Below, in pieces: positions 8,129 through 19,603 of a DNA stretch of 64,000 bases. How positions within the stretch are numbered: position 1 is the first letter of the stretch; each line of letters starts with the position of its first letter. A model generated the notes under the pieces. It saw only the letters and a list, made by a program, of their open reading frames with translations. It did no database searches and had not been told where the DNA came from. Both the position numbers and the translations under genes were made by a program. The DNA comes from Neolentinus lepideus HHB14362 ss-1 (taxonomy: Eukaryota; Basidiomycota; Agaricomycetes; Gloeophyllales; Gloeophyllaceae): the NCBI GenBank assembly GCA_001632425.1, contig KV425581.1, positions 199,373 to 263,372 of the forward strand, given 5' to 3'.

Positions 8129-11100
8129 TCAATCTGTCTCCTCAGTGTCATCATTGTTGTCCTCTGCCTCTCCTAATTCATCGAATGCCAGTGCCAGTTT
8201 CTCAACAAGAAAAAATCTGTCCTCGACAACAGTCTCTCCAGGAATTTTGGACTGATGCAGGACCATGGCAACCACTGAACATATGTCTTTGATGTCGATA
8301 ACAAGTAGGTCATCAGGACCACCTGGAAGACATGAAGGAAATGTATCAAATGACAAGTCACACAGCATAGGATGCAGGTCACTGTATCTTGACACCATGG
8401 CACACAGTGGGCATGGTGGGCAGTCTGCAAGGGTCTCATCAAGTTTCATGTAATAGAGGACCTTGGTGATGAAAGTATGAGCTCCATTTTGAACCTGCTC
8501 TTCAGAATCAGTGGGAAGACTAGTTCCAAATAATGCTACTTACTTTCACATTTCTTGATATGTGAGCATCTTCATCTGAATGCTGATTCTCCTTCCACAT
8601 GGAACATGCAACCTGTTGATTTGGTAGGCATACTCTTGACCACTGGCAGATGCATATTTCAGTTCAGATTATATTCTCAAACTGCAGTAGATATTGTCAG
8701 ATTGCAGAAGCCTCAGGTTTGTCAATGCATCTTGCAGTCCTATCACAGGCACATAACAAAGCATAGTTGTCACCAAGATCTACAGCACCTCTTGGAAGAG
8801 CATTCTCATCTGTTACCAGGCTGGGCAACATAGCTTGCAGCACCAATATACAGGCATGATGTAGTGATACTTCTGTCAGATTGGCAAATGGATTTGAAGG
8901 TTGTTGTACAAGGCATCCCAGGAACCCAATTGCATTCTCAGTAGCACATTGTGAGGAGCAGACTCCTGGTCCCATCACACAGGCTTCCTGTGGTAAATGA
9001 GTTGTTGTGTGCAAGGATGGACGTATAAACAGGATGTGGTACTCCTTCTGCTGGTAGTAGAGCTCTTCAAATTCATTCTCAAATGTAACAAGTGCGATGT
9101 ATGCCTTCTTCAGCAGCCAGGTGGGAATTTTCCTTCCACTAAGGATATGGGCAGCAAAGACTAACTGGCAGAAATTCTGCCAGTATGGCAACAGGAGTAC
9201 CTCATAGAATACTGCTGGACCAATACCATAGAAGTAAATGCTGAACTCACAGGCCTTGTACCCACTATTGACTTTCTCAGCCAGGTTCTGAGGTGCTCTG
9301 CCAAATGAAGTCAGAAGATATTGCTTCATGCTGGCTACATGTCAACCATGTTCAATCCACACATCACCTTTGAGTTTAGCCCAAGGCCAGGTGTTCAGAG
9401 AGTCTCAAGTCTTGTCATACTCAATGGTTCCACACCAGAGAGGAAGGAACAGATCAGGGAGATTGAGCCATAGCAGATGCATCAAGTTGACACTGAAACA
9501 TCTCAGAGGGCTGAAACAGCACAGCAGACCTGAGAAGATCATAGGTTTGCAGATGCCAGTGGCAAGATGATTCTCTTTATATCTTGTTGCATTCTCAGAG
9601 GACTTGAGAAGGTGGAGGTTGTGTTCATATTCTTCCTGGACAGGCTCACATGATGTCAAAGGGAGTGGTCTGATCCACTGGGCACTGACTCTGGCTTGAG
9701 ATGGACTGGATAATAGCAGGTTCCCTCAGTCTTTCATCAGCCCTTCTGCCCACAGTAGATATGACAGCCATGCTGACCTTGGGATCTGACATAGCCATTG
9801 AGAGTGGCCATCCCTGGTGCACCTGCCAGTGCCAAAAAGAACCACAGATATGACTGTAAGAGCCTCCTAGTACAGCCATTCCAAATTGCAAGTCCAGGAT
9901 CTTTCTGGATAGCTGAAAGGTGGTGCAGGCACAGAAACAGGAACAAATCTAAATTCTTCAGCTTCTTCAGCCCAGGAATGATTGCACCAGGGAGGATATG
10001 TCTCTGTTTGTATCATACATCTGGGGAATGGTCTATCACAAGCCAGATGTAAATCCAGAAGTCAGAAACCTTGTTTTTGTACAACTGAGCACCATCTGCA
10101 GACATCATGAGTACCATGTCATTGTCTTCAATGTCACCTGAGTCAACAGCATTCAGGTAAGCCTCGCCACAGAGTACATCATCAAGCTCTTCCAGGACAG
10201 CATCAGGGATCCCTTTGAGCTGGGACAACAGTTCCACAGTGTGAGTTCAATGCCACTTGAGTGCATCAGCACCTTCCAGAGATTGCCAAAGAGCCTGGAG
10301 CTGTGGTCCAATGGGAAATGTTGAGAATTGCTGGTAGGGGACACACTTTCCATGCTTGCTCTTCTTAGGATCATAACAGGCATGTCCACAATACTTGCAA
10401 GTCACTAAACCTGCAAATGTACCAGCATACGCCATGCAGCTATTGATGCACATATCAGTTTTGATCATGTGGACACCGCTCAGTTCACTGACCAGCTTCT
10501 TGACTTCATAGTAGGAAAGCATCTCCATACCCAGGAAGCATTCTTGCACGGCCTTATGAAAGGAATTGTATGTCTCTTGGGAAGCTTCACTAGCTGATAT
10601 GTAAGCCTTGATCGAGAACAGAATATCAGGCTCATCTATATCCAGAGGCATCTGAGGGGGGTTGCAAATATTCTGCTGAAGGTCATCATCCAAGCCAGAG
10701 TGACAGTCATCTAGAGTAGCTTGATGTATCAGCCTGATGAACTGGTCAGCATCCTGGATTTCTTCAATGCTTCCTGTATATTCATCTTCCAAGTCAGCCA
10801 GGGCATCTTCTGAGTCAGGTGCACCATCTTCTCCCTTGTGATCCTGGTTGTTGGTATCGCTTTCTGATGCTGAGTCCAGGGGGTGCAAGCTGAGCTCTCT
10901 AGTAGGATCATCTCTGGGTTCCTGAAAGAAATCATCATTGGGTGGCCCCAAGAAGTTATTGCCTAGATGTATATTCTGAAGGGCACCTGGTAGGGTTGAA
11001 CCATTGCCTGCCATACTACAATGAGGGTCAGGAGGTCCCAGAGTTGGGGAACAGGGAAAATTCCCTGAATCAATTTCCTGTGAGAGCGTATAATTATAAT

Positions 11101-11215
11101 TAGAGACATAAGACTTCTCATGCAAAATAAGGCATACATGTACCTCATTTTCACCCTGCAGGATCTTGAGCCTACATTTCTTTGTAGAATGTATATGGCT
11201 AGATGAGGGCCCCAA
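8129..11215 (-). pseudogene. Tnp2-family (CACTA/EnSpm-like) transposase, inactivated
   Basis: Read on the minus strand, the pieces follow the order of fungal Tnp2 transposases. First is an acidic N-terminal region, then a zinc-ribbon-like CKYCGHACYDP and YQQFSTFPIGPQLQALWQ (near 10300). Next come MVLMMSADGAQLY and FWIYIWLVIDHSPD (10013-10120), then ILPGAIIPGLKKLKNLDLFL. ATGICKPMIFSGLL is near 9550, PQNLAEKVNSGYKACEF and LPYWQNFCQLVF near 9200, and a C-terminal DDLLVIDIKDICSVVAMV near 8300. The coding frame is interrupted by TGA at 10247, 10013, 9737, 9734, 9405 and 9342, and by at least one frameshift between 9734 and 9659. Homologues usually have arginine at several of these TGA positions, so CGA-to-TGA change is the simplest cause. 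It cannot make an active enzyme. No clear CACTA termini were found. Confidence 0.85.
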
Positions 11216-11524
11216 GTCCTCCAGAGGCTGCTGGACTCCAGCTTCTGTACCAGAAACTCTCTTGAGTTGTGCACAAAACCGGCAGGCTTTGTCTTCATCT
11301 CAATAATGTTTATGCTTAAAGTATGTATTGCGGCAGACCAATCAAAGTGTCCTGCTGCAGTGTCTTGTACAGTTACACTGATAGTTGCCATCACCAGTTT
11401 TGGGAGGCATATTGCAGTGCAATGCACATCAAGGCTAAGACAGACTCTGGAAGAAAAGGCACTACAGCCACAGGAAGTCTATTATTGTGTGTGCACTGTC
11501 CAAGTATGTTATGACACTTCAGGA

Positions 11525-12006
11525 GTTGCACTCTTTTGGACCCCGCAAAAGGTTGATCAGAAGGGATATCAGAAAGGTTATATTTAGGAATACATTCTAG
11601 AGGGCTCAAAATACAATATTTTAAACAGTCTCAAAATGAAATGCCAAAGGTTATCTTTGCCGTTACCTTCACAAATACTTTTGCAAAGGTAAAAATAAAT
11701 CTTTTGTGCCCATTTAAAGTGGTTACCACCATATAAGCTCTTGCATTACCCCAAAAGGGATTATCCTGGCAGGGGTCACATGATTTAAAGATCATATTTT
11801 TTGAAGTTGAAAAAGAATTACTACATCAGGCAACATTTTATTATATTTTGGCAAATTGCATCAGTTAATGCTGAAGATAAGCTTTCCTATTCCATTTTGA
11901 GCTATGTCAAAATGTCACATTTCGAGGTCTACAAAATGCATCCCTAAATATTATCTTTTCGATATGCCTTTTGATCAACCTTTTGCTAGGCCTAAAAGAG
12001 TGCGAC
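11525..12006. mobile_element. Foldback / MITE-like element
   Basis: Two arms of about 115 bp (11525-11640 and 11892-12006) are imperfect inverted repeats, sharing GCACTCTTTT, GCAAAAGGTTGATCA and ATATTTAGG words. They flank an AT-rich core of about 250 bp with no reading frame. No convincing target-site duplication was found. The right end stands 227 bp before the start codon of the carboxylase gene, and the base composition switches there from CpG-poor to CpG-rich. Confidence 0.7.
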
Positions 12007-12232
12007 TGCCAGAGCACGACACTTTGCAGCCCTGCCGAATGCAGCGCTGACATTACCCGATTGGGCAGCAGAGCAGGCATCCGCGCACGCAAATGGTACT
12101 TTAATCGATGCTCAATCACCCTTATTCTAGTTCAGTCTACCGGAATCATTGGTAATTTTGTCGATTTTGACTGGGATTGATTACCCCGCACTCAGCTCGA
12201 CGCCTATTGCACTAACCTTTGCTACGACCAGC

Positions 12233-14626
12233 ATGACCATTCCAGCTGCCATCAGACCTACGCTCAAGAGAGCCCTACAGTGCTCGACACTCTGTCGACA
12301 CTACCATGCAAACGTTCTTCCCTCGCTCATCTCAACCTCTTCGCCTGAGTTTGCGGCGCGAGCGCAGGGCATGGACGAGCTGGTGAAGGATTTGGAAGCG
12401 AAGATGGCTGAAGCCAGACTCGGTGGGGGAGCGAAGGCTGCGGAGAGGATGAGGAGTAAAGGGAAGAAACTTCCGCGTGAACGGTGCATAAACCTAGTGG
12501 TCTACATCACTGGTCTGGTCCTCAATCGTTCCGTAGGCTGGGTCTCCTTCTGGACCCGCATACTCCGTTCCTAGAGCTGTCGTCTCTAGCTGCTCATGAA
12601 GTGTACCCCGGTGAATCCATTCCTGGTGCTGGGATTATTACGGGCATTGGCCGAATATCCGGGCGTGAATGTGTCGTCGTAGTGAACGACGCCACAGTCA
12701 AGGGCGGATCATATTACCCGTTAACTGTACGCCACGGTCCTCTAACAATATATTGTATCTAACGACGACTGTGTTATAGGTTAAGAAACACCTCCGCGCC
12801 CAGGAAATCGCCAGGGAGAATGGCCTTCCTTGCGTCTACGTAGGTGTGTCCGAAGAACATAGTGTATGATAGTGAAACCACGACACTGAGCCAATCCGAG
12901 CTCAGTGGAATCCGGAGGCGCGGCGTTGCCCCACCAGGCCAATGTACGCGGCCGCCAAACGTGCGTAAATATGTTAATGGAATGAGTGTTAGGTGTTTCC
13001 AGATAGAGAGCATTTCGGCCGGATATTCTACAACATGGTGAGCGATGTTGTTCGCCTCATTTCGTGCTGTGTGATCATTATCTGCCGCAGGCCCAAATGT
13101 CAGCCCATGGCATCCCCCAAATTGCTGTAGTCCACGGCATCTCCGTCGCAGGCCCGTCTCTCTTCCCTTACTCTACCATAGTTCCCCTCGTCACTTATGC
13201 TATACGTTGCAGGTGGAGCCTACGTCCCTGCGATGGCGGACGAGAACATCATCGTCCAGAATCAAGGGCGTATCTTCCTCGCCGGCCCTCCACTAGTCAA
13301 GGCAGCGACAGGTGAAGATGTCGACGAGGAGACGCTCGGCGGAGGGCTGATGCACTCCAGCGAGAGCGGCGTCACGGACCACCTCGCGCGGGACGACGAG
13401 CACGCGCTGGCAATCGCGAGGGCGGTGGTGGGCGATTTTGGAGAGGCGGGCGGAGTGGCCTCTGTTGTGAGTTGGTGTCTGATGCACATTTCTCTAAGAT
13501 GCAGGATTGACCGGGATGAGTGGGTCTCGTAGCCAAGTAGAACCCCAGAAGACCCGATCTATGATGCGGGGGAGTTACACGGGATAGTGGGCACCGATTC
13601 TCGCCAGCCATTCGACATGCGCGACGTGATCGCACGGGTTGTGGACGGCAGCCGGTTCAGGGAGTTCAAGAAGGAGTATGGGACGACTATCGTGACGGTC
13701 CGCTTTCATACTGATTGCCGTGGTGATTACCTGAAAGCTTATGCGCCATGGTTAGGGATTCGCGCATATACACGGTTACCAAGTGGGCATCATTGCGAAT
13801 AATGGGATCCTGTTTTCTCCTTCGGCGTTGAAGGCGACGCATTTTATCGAGCTGTGCTCTCAGCGGCGTGTTCCATTATTATTTCTGGTTAACGTTACAG
13901 GTGCCCCCTTCTTCTGTCACGTCTGTCATACGCTGTGAATGTGATCTGACGTCGTGCAGGTTATATGGTCGGGTCGAAGGCAGAGAAGGGCGGGATAGCG
14001 AAGGACGGGGCGAAGATGGTGCGCGCGGTGGCGTGCGCCGACGTGCCAAAGTTCACTGTAGTCGTCGGTGGGAGCTTCGGCGCGGGGAACTACGGTCAGT
14101 CATTGTGCTAATCACCCACTGTTGCTTTATTGACTGTGGATGGTGCAGGGATGTGTGGACGCGCTGTGAGTGCTCGTGGGGTTTATTGATGGTGTGGATG
14201 TGCGGCTGATGGGCGGGTTAGTATTCTCCGAGGTTTTTGTGGATGTGGCCTGTAAGTCCTTCTTCTCACGAAAACATTATTAAATGAGTAACGCCGGTGT
14301 AGAATGCAAAAGTATCTGTCATGGGCTCAGGCCAGCTGTCACAAGTGATGACCACCGTCTCCAGGTATGCCGTACTTCGTCTCCCATCCCTTTACTCCCA
14401 TCCCTTCCTATAGCGTATCTATTAACCCGACGTATCTAGGGACCCCGCGCAGCACGCCTCGCTCAAATCAGAGATCGAACACCAGTCGACGGCGCTGTAC
14501 GCCACGGCGCGGCTGTGGGACGACGGTATCATTAGGCCTGCCGATACGAGGGATGTAGTGGGCCTGGGTTTGGCGCTTGCGCGGAGGGAGAAGGGAACGG
14601 GGAGGTTGGGGGTATTTAGGATGTGA
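12233..14626 (+). CDS. 3-methylcrotonoyl-CoA carboxylase, beta (carboxyltransferase) subunit
   Basis: This is the biotin-dependent carboxyltransferase of leucine breakdown. It moves carboxyl from biotin on the alpha subunit to 3-methylcrotonyl-CoA in the mitochondrial matrix. The ATG at 12233 starts [20 protein letters not shown], an arginine/serine-rich likely mitochondrial presequence. Diagnostic blocks appear in order across about ten exons: [153 protein letters not shown] and [20 protein letters not shown], ending GVFRM. Length (roughly 560 residues) fits the family. One intron (13152-13212) appears to use a GC donor. No frameshift or stop was found when introns are removed. The alpha subunit is not in this window. 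A foldback element sits just upstream. Confidence 0.93.
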
Positions 14627-15335
14627 GGGGTTAACAGGGAGAGATTTGGGAGGAGATTTGTAGGATTAATCATGACAGTATATCGACGTTACGGTAATGC
14701 TTGGACCTTTGTATAATATGATCTGTTTTATTACTATCTGTGATGTATCTCCAGTTGACAATCATGCACAACGGAGGATTCAAGGTGAGCGGCGAGGATC
14801 TGTTACGGTGTATACCAATGTTTCCTGTGATTCGGTGATGGTTACTACAGTATACCACCGACAGGATCAATACTAAGAACGCATTTGGATGCTGTTGCTT
14901 TCAGTGCTGAGTACTATCTTTTGGTGATACAGCGTTTGGCCACATCCAGAGTCCCATCATGGATACAATAAATACGTTGATAACTACAGGCCAGTGACCT
15001 TCAAATGAATGGACGAGCGAGTGAAGTGCTTGTTACTACAATATCCCCACTACCGACAGGACCAGATCCAGAGTCGCTCTATGGATACAATAAATATGCT
15101 GATAAATACAGGCCACTGGTCTTTGAATGAATGGACGGGTGTGCGTAAGTCCGTATGTGCGGATGGATACCGGATCCGATGTGATTGATAAGTGCAAGAT
15201 GCAGATGTGATGCAGATGAGAATGAGTGCGATTGTGTCAGTGAGTGTCGTAATCGTTGTTCAGAGATGGATGACGGGACTTTTGTTGCGAGATTGCCTCG
15301 GGGTTGCAGTTGCAGTTGTGGCATAGGCATCGAGC
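14627..15335. repeat. Intergenic region with a local direct repeat
   Basis: Two ~75 bp direct copies, at 14945-15020 and 15066-15141, share ATCCAGAGTC, ATGGATACAATAAATA and GAATGAATGGACG with scattered changes. A shorter phrase, TTACTACA..TA(C)CGACAGGA, recurs at 14842-14865 and 15033-15061. No reading frame here is convincing. The segment is the shared 3' region of the convergent carboxylase and Yippee genes. Confidence 0.65.
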
Positions 15336-15906
15336 TCACGGGCTCGGTGTGGGCGAGTCAGGCAGGCGAGGCCGCATCGTATTCCTCTTCCCCTCCTCCG
15401 GCGAGGGCGCAATGATCGTCGTCCGCCGCCGCCGCCGCTGTCTCTTCTGCGCTGTTTCTTCATCCCACAGCTCGTGCCCCGTGAGCGCCGCAAGCTCGAG
15501 CAGGAAACGGCCGTCCTTCCACTTCTCAGACCACTCGTGTGCGCGGAGGATCTTCCACCCGAGGTAGCCGCGGCAGCGCCGGCAGGCGAGCTCCTGGATG
15601 GTGTGCGCGCCGGTGTACATGAGCCGCGCGGTGGGCGGTGCGAGTATGATGCCTGTGGAGGAGATGGAGGCGAAAAGAGCGGCTTTGCCACAGAAGCCTG
15701 TGAAGGACTAGTGACGCGACTGTATGTGAGTTCAGGGAGTTTATAGGAGAGATGTTAGTGCGTACGCGTGAGAGGAGGAAGTCCATGTCTGTGATGTGTG
15801 CGTGGCACGTCTTGCAGATAATCGGGCGGCGGGGTTTCACTACTTGTGCGCCCCAGTTCGTCATGTCGAGACTGCTGGCACCGCTGGGGTGGGACATGGT
15901 AGACAT
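15336..15906 (-). CDS. Yippee-type zinc-binding protein
   Basis: Two exons (15906-15766 and 15707-15336, 58 bp intron) give about 170 residues. Exon 1 carries PIICKTCHAHITDMDFLLSR. Exon 2 continues SFTGFCGKAALF, then GAHTIQELACRRCRGYLGW and KILRAHEWSEKWKDGRFLLE. The two CxxC pairs (CKTC and CRRC) and the GWK..A.E...K.K.GRF.LE signature define the Yippee/Mis18/cereblon zinc fold. After the domain comes a C-terminal tail with six arginines in a row (RRRRR region) and Pro/Ser, absent from the short animal Yippee proteins, which might be a nuclear-localisation signal. The intron was chosen because only the CTAG acceptor keeps the frame. The precise role of fungal Yippee proteins is not established. 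ATG at 15906 is taken because the longer upstream frame lacks a nearer start. Confidence 0.85.
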
Positions 15907-16933
15907 GAATCCACTGCGATGTGAGAGAACAGAAAATAAATAGGTCCCTCTAGGCAAGGCAGATCCTGTATATATAATCAAGGCTCAGTATATATAGCGT
16001 CTCGCCCTTATTGATGATCTAGGGCCGAGTGCAGACGGACGAGCACTGTGGATAGATTTTGATACGTATCTGTGGCAACCAACTGAGCAGAGGGCTTCGC
16101 TAGCAAGGCATTCGCAGCTCAGTGATCCATGATGGTCGCAGGTCGACCAATCGCAGTTGGTGGCGAGATGGAAAGTGTGGCTTCTTGATGATCGGGATCG
16201 CCGTACTCCCGGCTCGGTAGGAAGGAGGCATAATCAGTTCTGGCCTGCACTCGGACTCGATGTCACAATATATTATGCTTCGATTTTGTGCTGATAAGTA
16301 GCTCACATTATCTTTTGCATCATTTAATACTCCTTCGGTTCTGCAATATATAAAGGCAGGCTCCGATGGTCTCTCTTTCTTCCCCACACCCGCATCACAA
16401 TACTCGTCCATTCCGATGGTCCCTCAAACCCTCTGTAATCGGCTATCAATGTCGCTTTTCCACTGCGCAGCCGCAGTCGATCAAGTATAGTAGAGTGAAT
16501 ACCTGGGTTATTATTAAAATTAATTATCAGTTAATAATCAGGTTTTTGAATTAATAACCACGTCAAGTAGTTATTCACCGAGCTCTATCGACGAGTGAAG
16601 TCGTCGTAAACTTGCAGCGCACAGTTGGTAAGTCTAGTCTGACTTCATCGTAGGATCACGAAAGATGTTGATAGTTTGTTTTCCATTGCAAGCTTGTCTC
16701 TGCCCTACCTTGTCGGAACGACTGAGACTGGGCGATTCTATCGGTGCGGTACTTACGGTCAACATATAATCAAGATTATCGACATCTTCCGAACCCTCCA
16801 GAGCTTCTCGCGCGTAGGCTTGATACGACGCCTCCTAAATACGACTTAGTAGACAAGCAACTGTCTTATATGGACTCGCGCGTAGCAAGGTATAGATATC
16901 AGATCCATACGCACAGCCCACAGGACTTCAAAC
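15907..16933. other. Divergent intergenic region, Yippee / allantoinase
   Basis: About 1 kb with no supportable gene. It includes an AT-rich patch with ATTATTAAAATTAATTA and related words at 16510-16560. A 62-103 codon frame on either strand here has no recognisable content. It should hold both promoters. Confidence 0.5.
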
Positions 16934-18592
16934 ATGACCTCGATCAGAGTTTTCACCGGCCGCAACGTCCTTCTCCCCGACCATGATACACCGGTACCCG
17001 CGACTATCCACATTGACAAATCGACTGGCAAGATTGCAAACATCCAGCCAGGCGTAGCAGATAAATCATCCTACACTCATCTCGGCGACGGTGACTTTAT
17101 TGACGCAGGCAGCAAACTGATCATCCCTGGGCTCGTCGAGTGAGTAAGCTGCTTGGTGGTCTATCAAGGAGTGCGATGCTGATGACACCGCTCGCAGCGC
17201 ACACGTCCACTTGAACGAACCCGGTCGAACAGACTGGGAGGGGTTCTACACGGGCACTCGGGCTGCAGCTTCCGGAGGTATTACCGCTGTCGTTGATATG
17301 CCTTTGAACTCGATCCCGCCGACTACGACCGTTGCGAACCTCGAGGTCAAGCGTAGCGCTGCGAGAGGCCAGTGCTGGATTGATGTAGCTTTCTGGGGTG
17401 GAGTTGTACCTGGGAACGAGGTAGCTCCTACCTATTTCTAGACCCTTCGAGCACTTGGCACTCAATGCAGCAGCATTGACGTTTTAGGCCGATCTGAAAC
17501 CCCTTGTGGAGGCTGGTGTCAAAGGATTCAAATGTTTCCTGATCGAGAGTGGTGTGGAGGTTTGTGGAGAGCCTAGTCTATATTCCTGTTGGCATTGATA
17601 GAGTCGCTTCTCAGGAATTCCCCTGTGTCGCTCAAGGCGATGTCATCAAAGCAATGAACGAACTGCAGGTGAGTTTCATGTCTCCTATCCACGACATGAC
17701 TAAATTAACATTATCCAATTGGCAGAGTCTCCCAACGGTCCTCCAATTCCATGCCGAACTGGGCGACCCGCCTGCGCCGCCATCTTCATCCAATCCCCGC
17801 GCCTATGCAACCTATCTCTCGACGCGCCCAGCCTCCCTCGAACTCTCCGCGATTGAACTTATCACCTCTCTCCAAGCCACACAGCCCGCACCGCGATGCC
17901 ACATCGTCCACCTCTCGGCATCATCCGCGTTGCCGCTCGTGCGGGCCGCCAAGGCTAAAGGGCTGAACTTGACGGTGGAGACGTGCTTCCACTATCTCTG
18001 CCTGAGCGCCGAGGACGTCGGCGAGGGCGGCGTTGAGTTCAAGTGTTGCCCGCCGATCCGCGGGGAGACGAACCGGGATGCACTCTGGGCCGCGTTGAGG
18101 GAGGGTGCGATCGACATGGTCGTGTCGGACCATAGCCCATGTGTTGCTGAGCTGAAGAAGCCTGAGGAGGGGGACTTGCTGGGTGCGTGGGGCGGGGTGA
18201 GCACTCTTGGGTTGGGGTTGAGTGCGTTGTGGACGGAGGGGAGGAAGAGGGGAGTGGGTGTCGCGGAGGTTGTGAGGTGGATGAGTGAGAGGACGGCTGC
18301 GCATGCTGGGTTGGGTGATAGGAAAGGCGCGATAAGGCCTGGGTATGACGCGGATCTGGTGGTTTGGGACCCTGAGGCGGTGTTTACGGTGCGTAGAATG
18401 GGTGGAGATTGCTATTGTGGCTGATATCTGCTCTAGGTGACGAAGGAATCCCTGAACTTTAAGAATAAACTGTCGCCGTACGAAGGCATGACGCTTAGCG
18501 GACGAGTTGAACGTACGTATCTCCGAGGTCAGCTTGTGTATGACTACAAGACGAAGTTTGGGGGCCTCGAGCCGGCGGGTCTTTTGCTATGA
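16934..18592 (+). CDS. Allantoinase (cyclic amidohydrolase)
   Basis: Opens the hydantoin ring of allantoin to give allantoate in purine nitrogen utilisation. About six exons. The start [20 protein letters not shown] leads to [20 protein letters not shown] (HxH metal motif, codon split by the intron at about 17140). Next are [30 protein letters not shown] (lysine expected to be carboxylated), [52 protein letters not shown] (catalytic Asp) and [20 protein letters not shown]. The last exon (from about 18438) adds [20 protein letters not shown] and ends [10 protein letters not shown] at TGA 18592. The metal ligands (two His, Lys, two His, Asp) are all present, and the length of about 490 residues is normal. 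No other purine-catabolism gene is adjacent. Dihydropyrimidinase is the main alternative, but PPIRGE and the overall order favour allantoinase. Confidence 0.92.
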
Positions 18593-19603
18593 AATGAAGC
18601 GGTTTCCTGTTTCCGAATGCCCACCGGACAAGACGACGCTCGGGTACGACCACGCTTTATCTATTCGGCTCGGGGTTGTTTCAACAGGCCTCTGGAGCAA
18701 TGGTCGTCATAAGACATTTCACAACGCATCGTCCTTGCTTCTCAAACTATGGCAAATCCTGTTGAGTAATGTTCGGGTGGAGCACGATCCAGATGCAGGC
18801 GGAGATGTTACTACCCTGGCTGATACACTGAAGCAGGGATAGAAGGAGTTTGACGGTGGTTCGGCCCATCACAATTGAGCTGCGACGCAAGGCGCGCCAC
18901 ATCATATGGACTTTGTGGCAAGCGGCAGTGAGTATCACTCCCCGAGAAATAGACAATACCTAGCTGTTACTTGCTGGAAGTTGGGTGAGGTACGAGGTAC
19001 GAGGTCGACCTGTAGTCCTCAATATTCTGAAACATATGAAACACTTAGTGATGGGTATTGTGGACACCGCGCAGAAGGTGTCACGCCGACTCACGTGTCA
19101 ACAGCCTGAGGTCACGTCGCACTGCCCAAAAGGGAGTATGTATTTGGCTCTATTTGGAGGTGGCTTGAGCCTCTCTAATCCTGGAAAGACGCAAGTCTCA
19201 CTGTGACACGGACGCAACAAGGGAGACAGAGCTAAGCAGAACGTTCCCAAACGCTCTACTGGCTTGGCTTCATGCTCCGAGACCAGCACTTTGCGTATGG
19301 ATTCACTTTTGGCAGAGAAGCGGGGAGCCGAATGGGCCCTTCAAGTTCATGCCTTCAGTCTAGCGACAGGCATGCACAGATAAAGCTCGACAATACCATA
19401 GCTACGAAGAGTGCATGCAATATACGTATCCCACCCTAACTACCCGCGTACTGGAAACAAATATTCGATACAATAATATTATGGACGCATGGTTGCTAAC
19501 ATCAATCGTACACTCGTAGTAAGACCTCTCAAAAGAGGTAGTAGATGTAAGCTCAAGTGGTGGATTAGCGCTGGGACGAACACTATTGGTTACACCGAGT
19601 ACT
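18593..19603. other. Convergent intergenic region
   Basis: About 1 kb between the allantoinase stop and the Mrp51 stop. Short frames on both strands match nothing I recognise. No RNA gene seen. Confidence 0.5.

Larger units (their letters stand above)
4890..11990. other. CpG-depleted transposon block
   Basis: CpG dinucleotides are very rare across this block. I see none at all in 6301-6720, while TG and CA are abundant. Flanking genes (for example 13200-13450) are dense in CpG. Depletion covers coding and non-coding parts alike. This is what long-term cytosine methylation followed by deamination leaves behind; basidiomycetes are known to methylate CpG in transposons. Confidence 0.8.
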
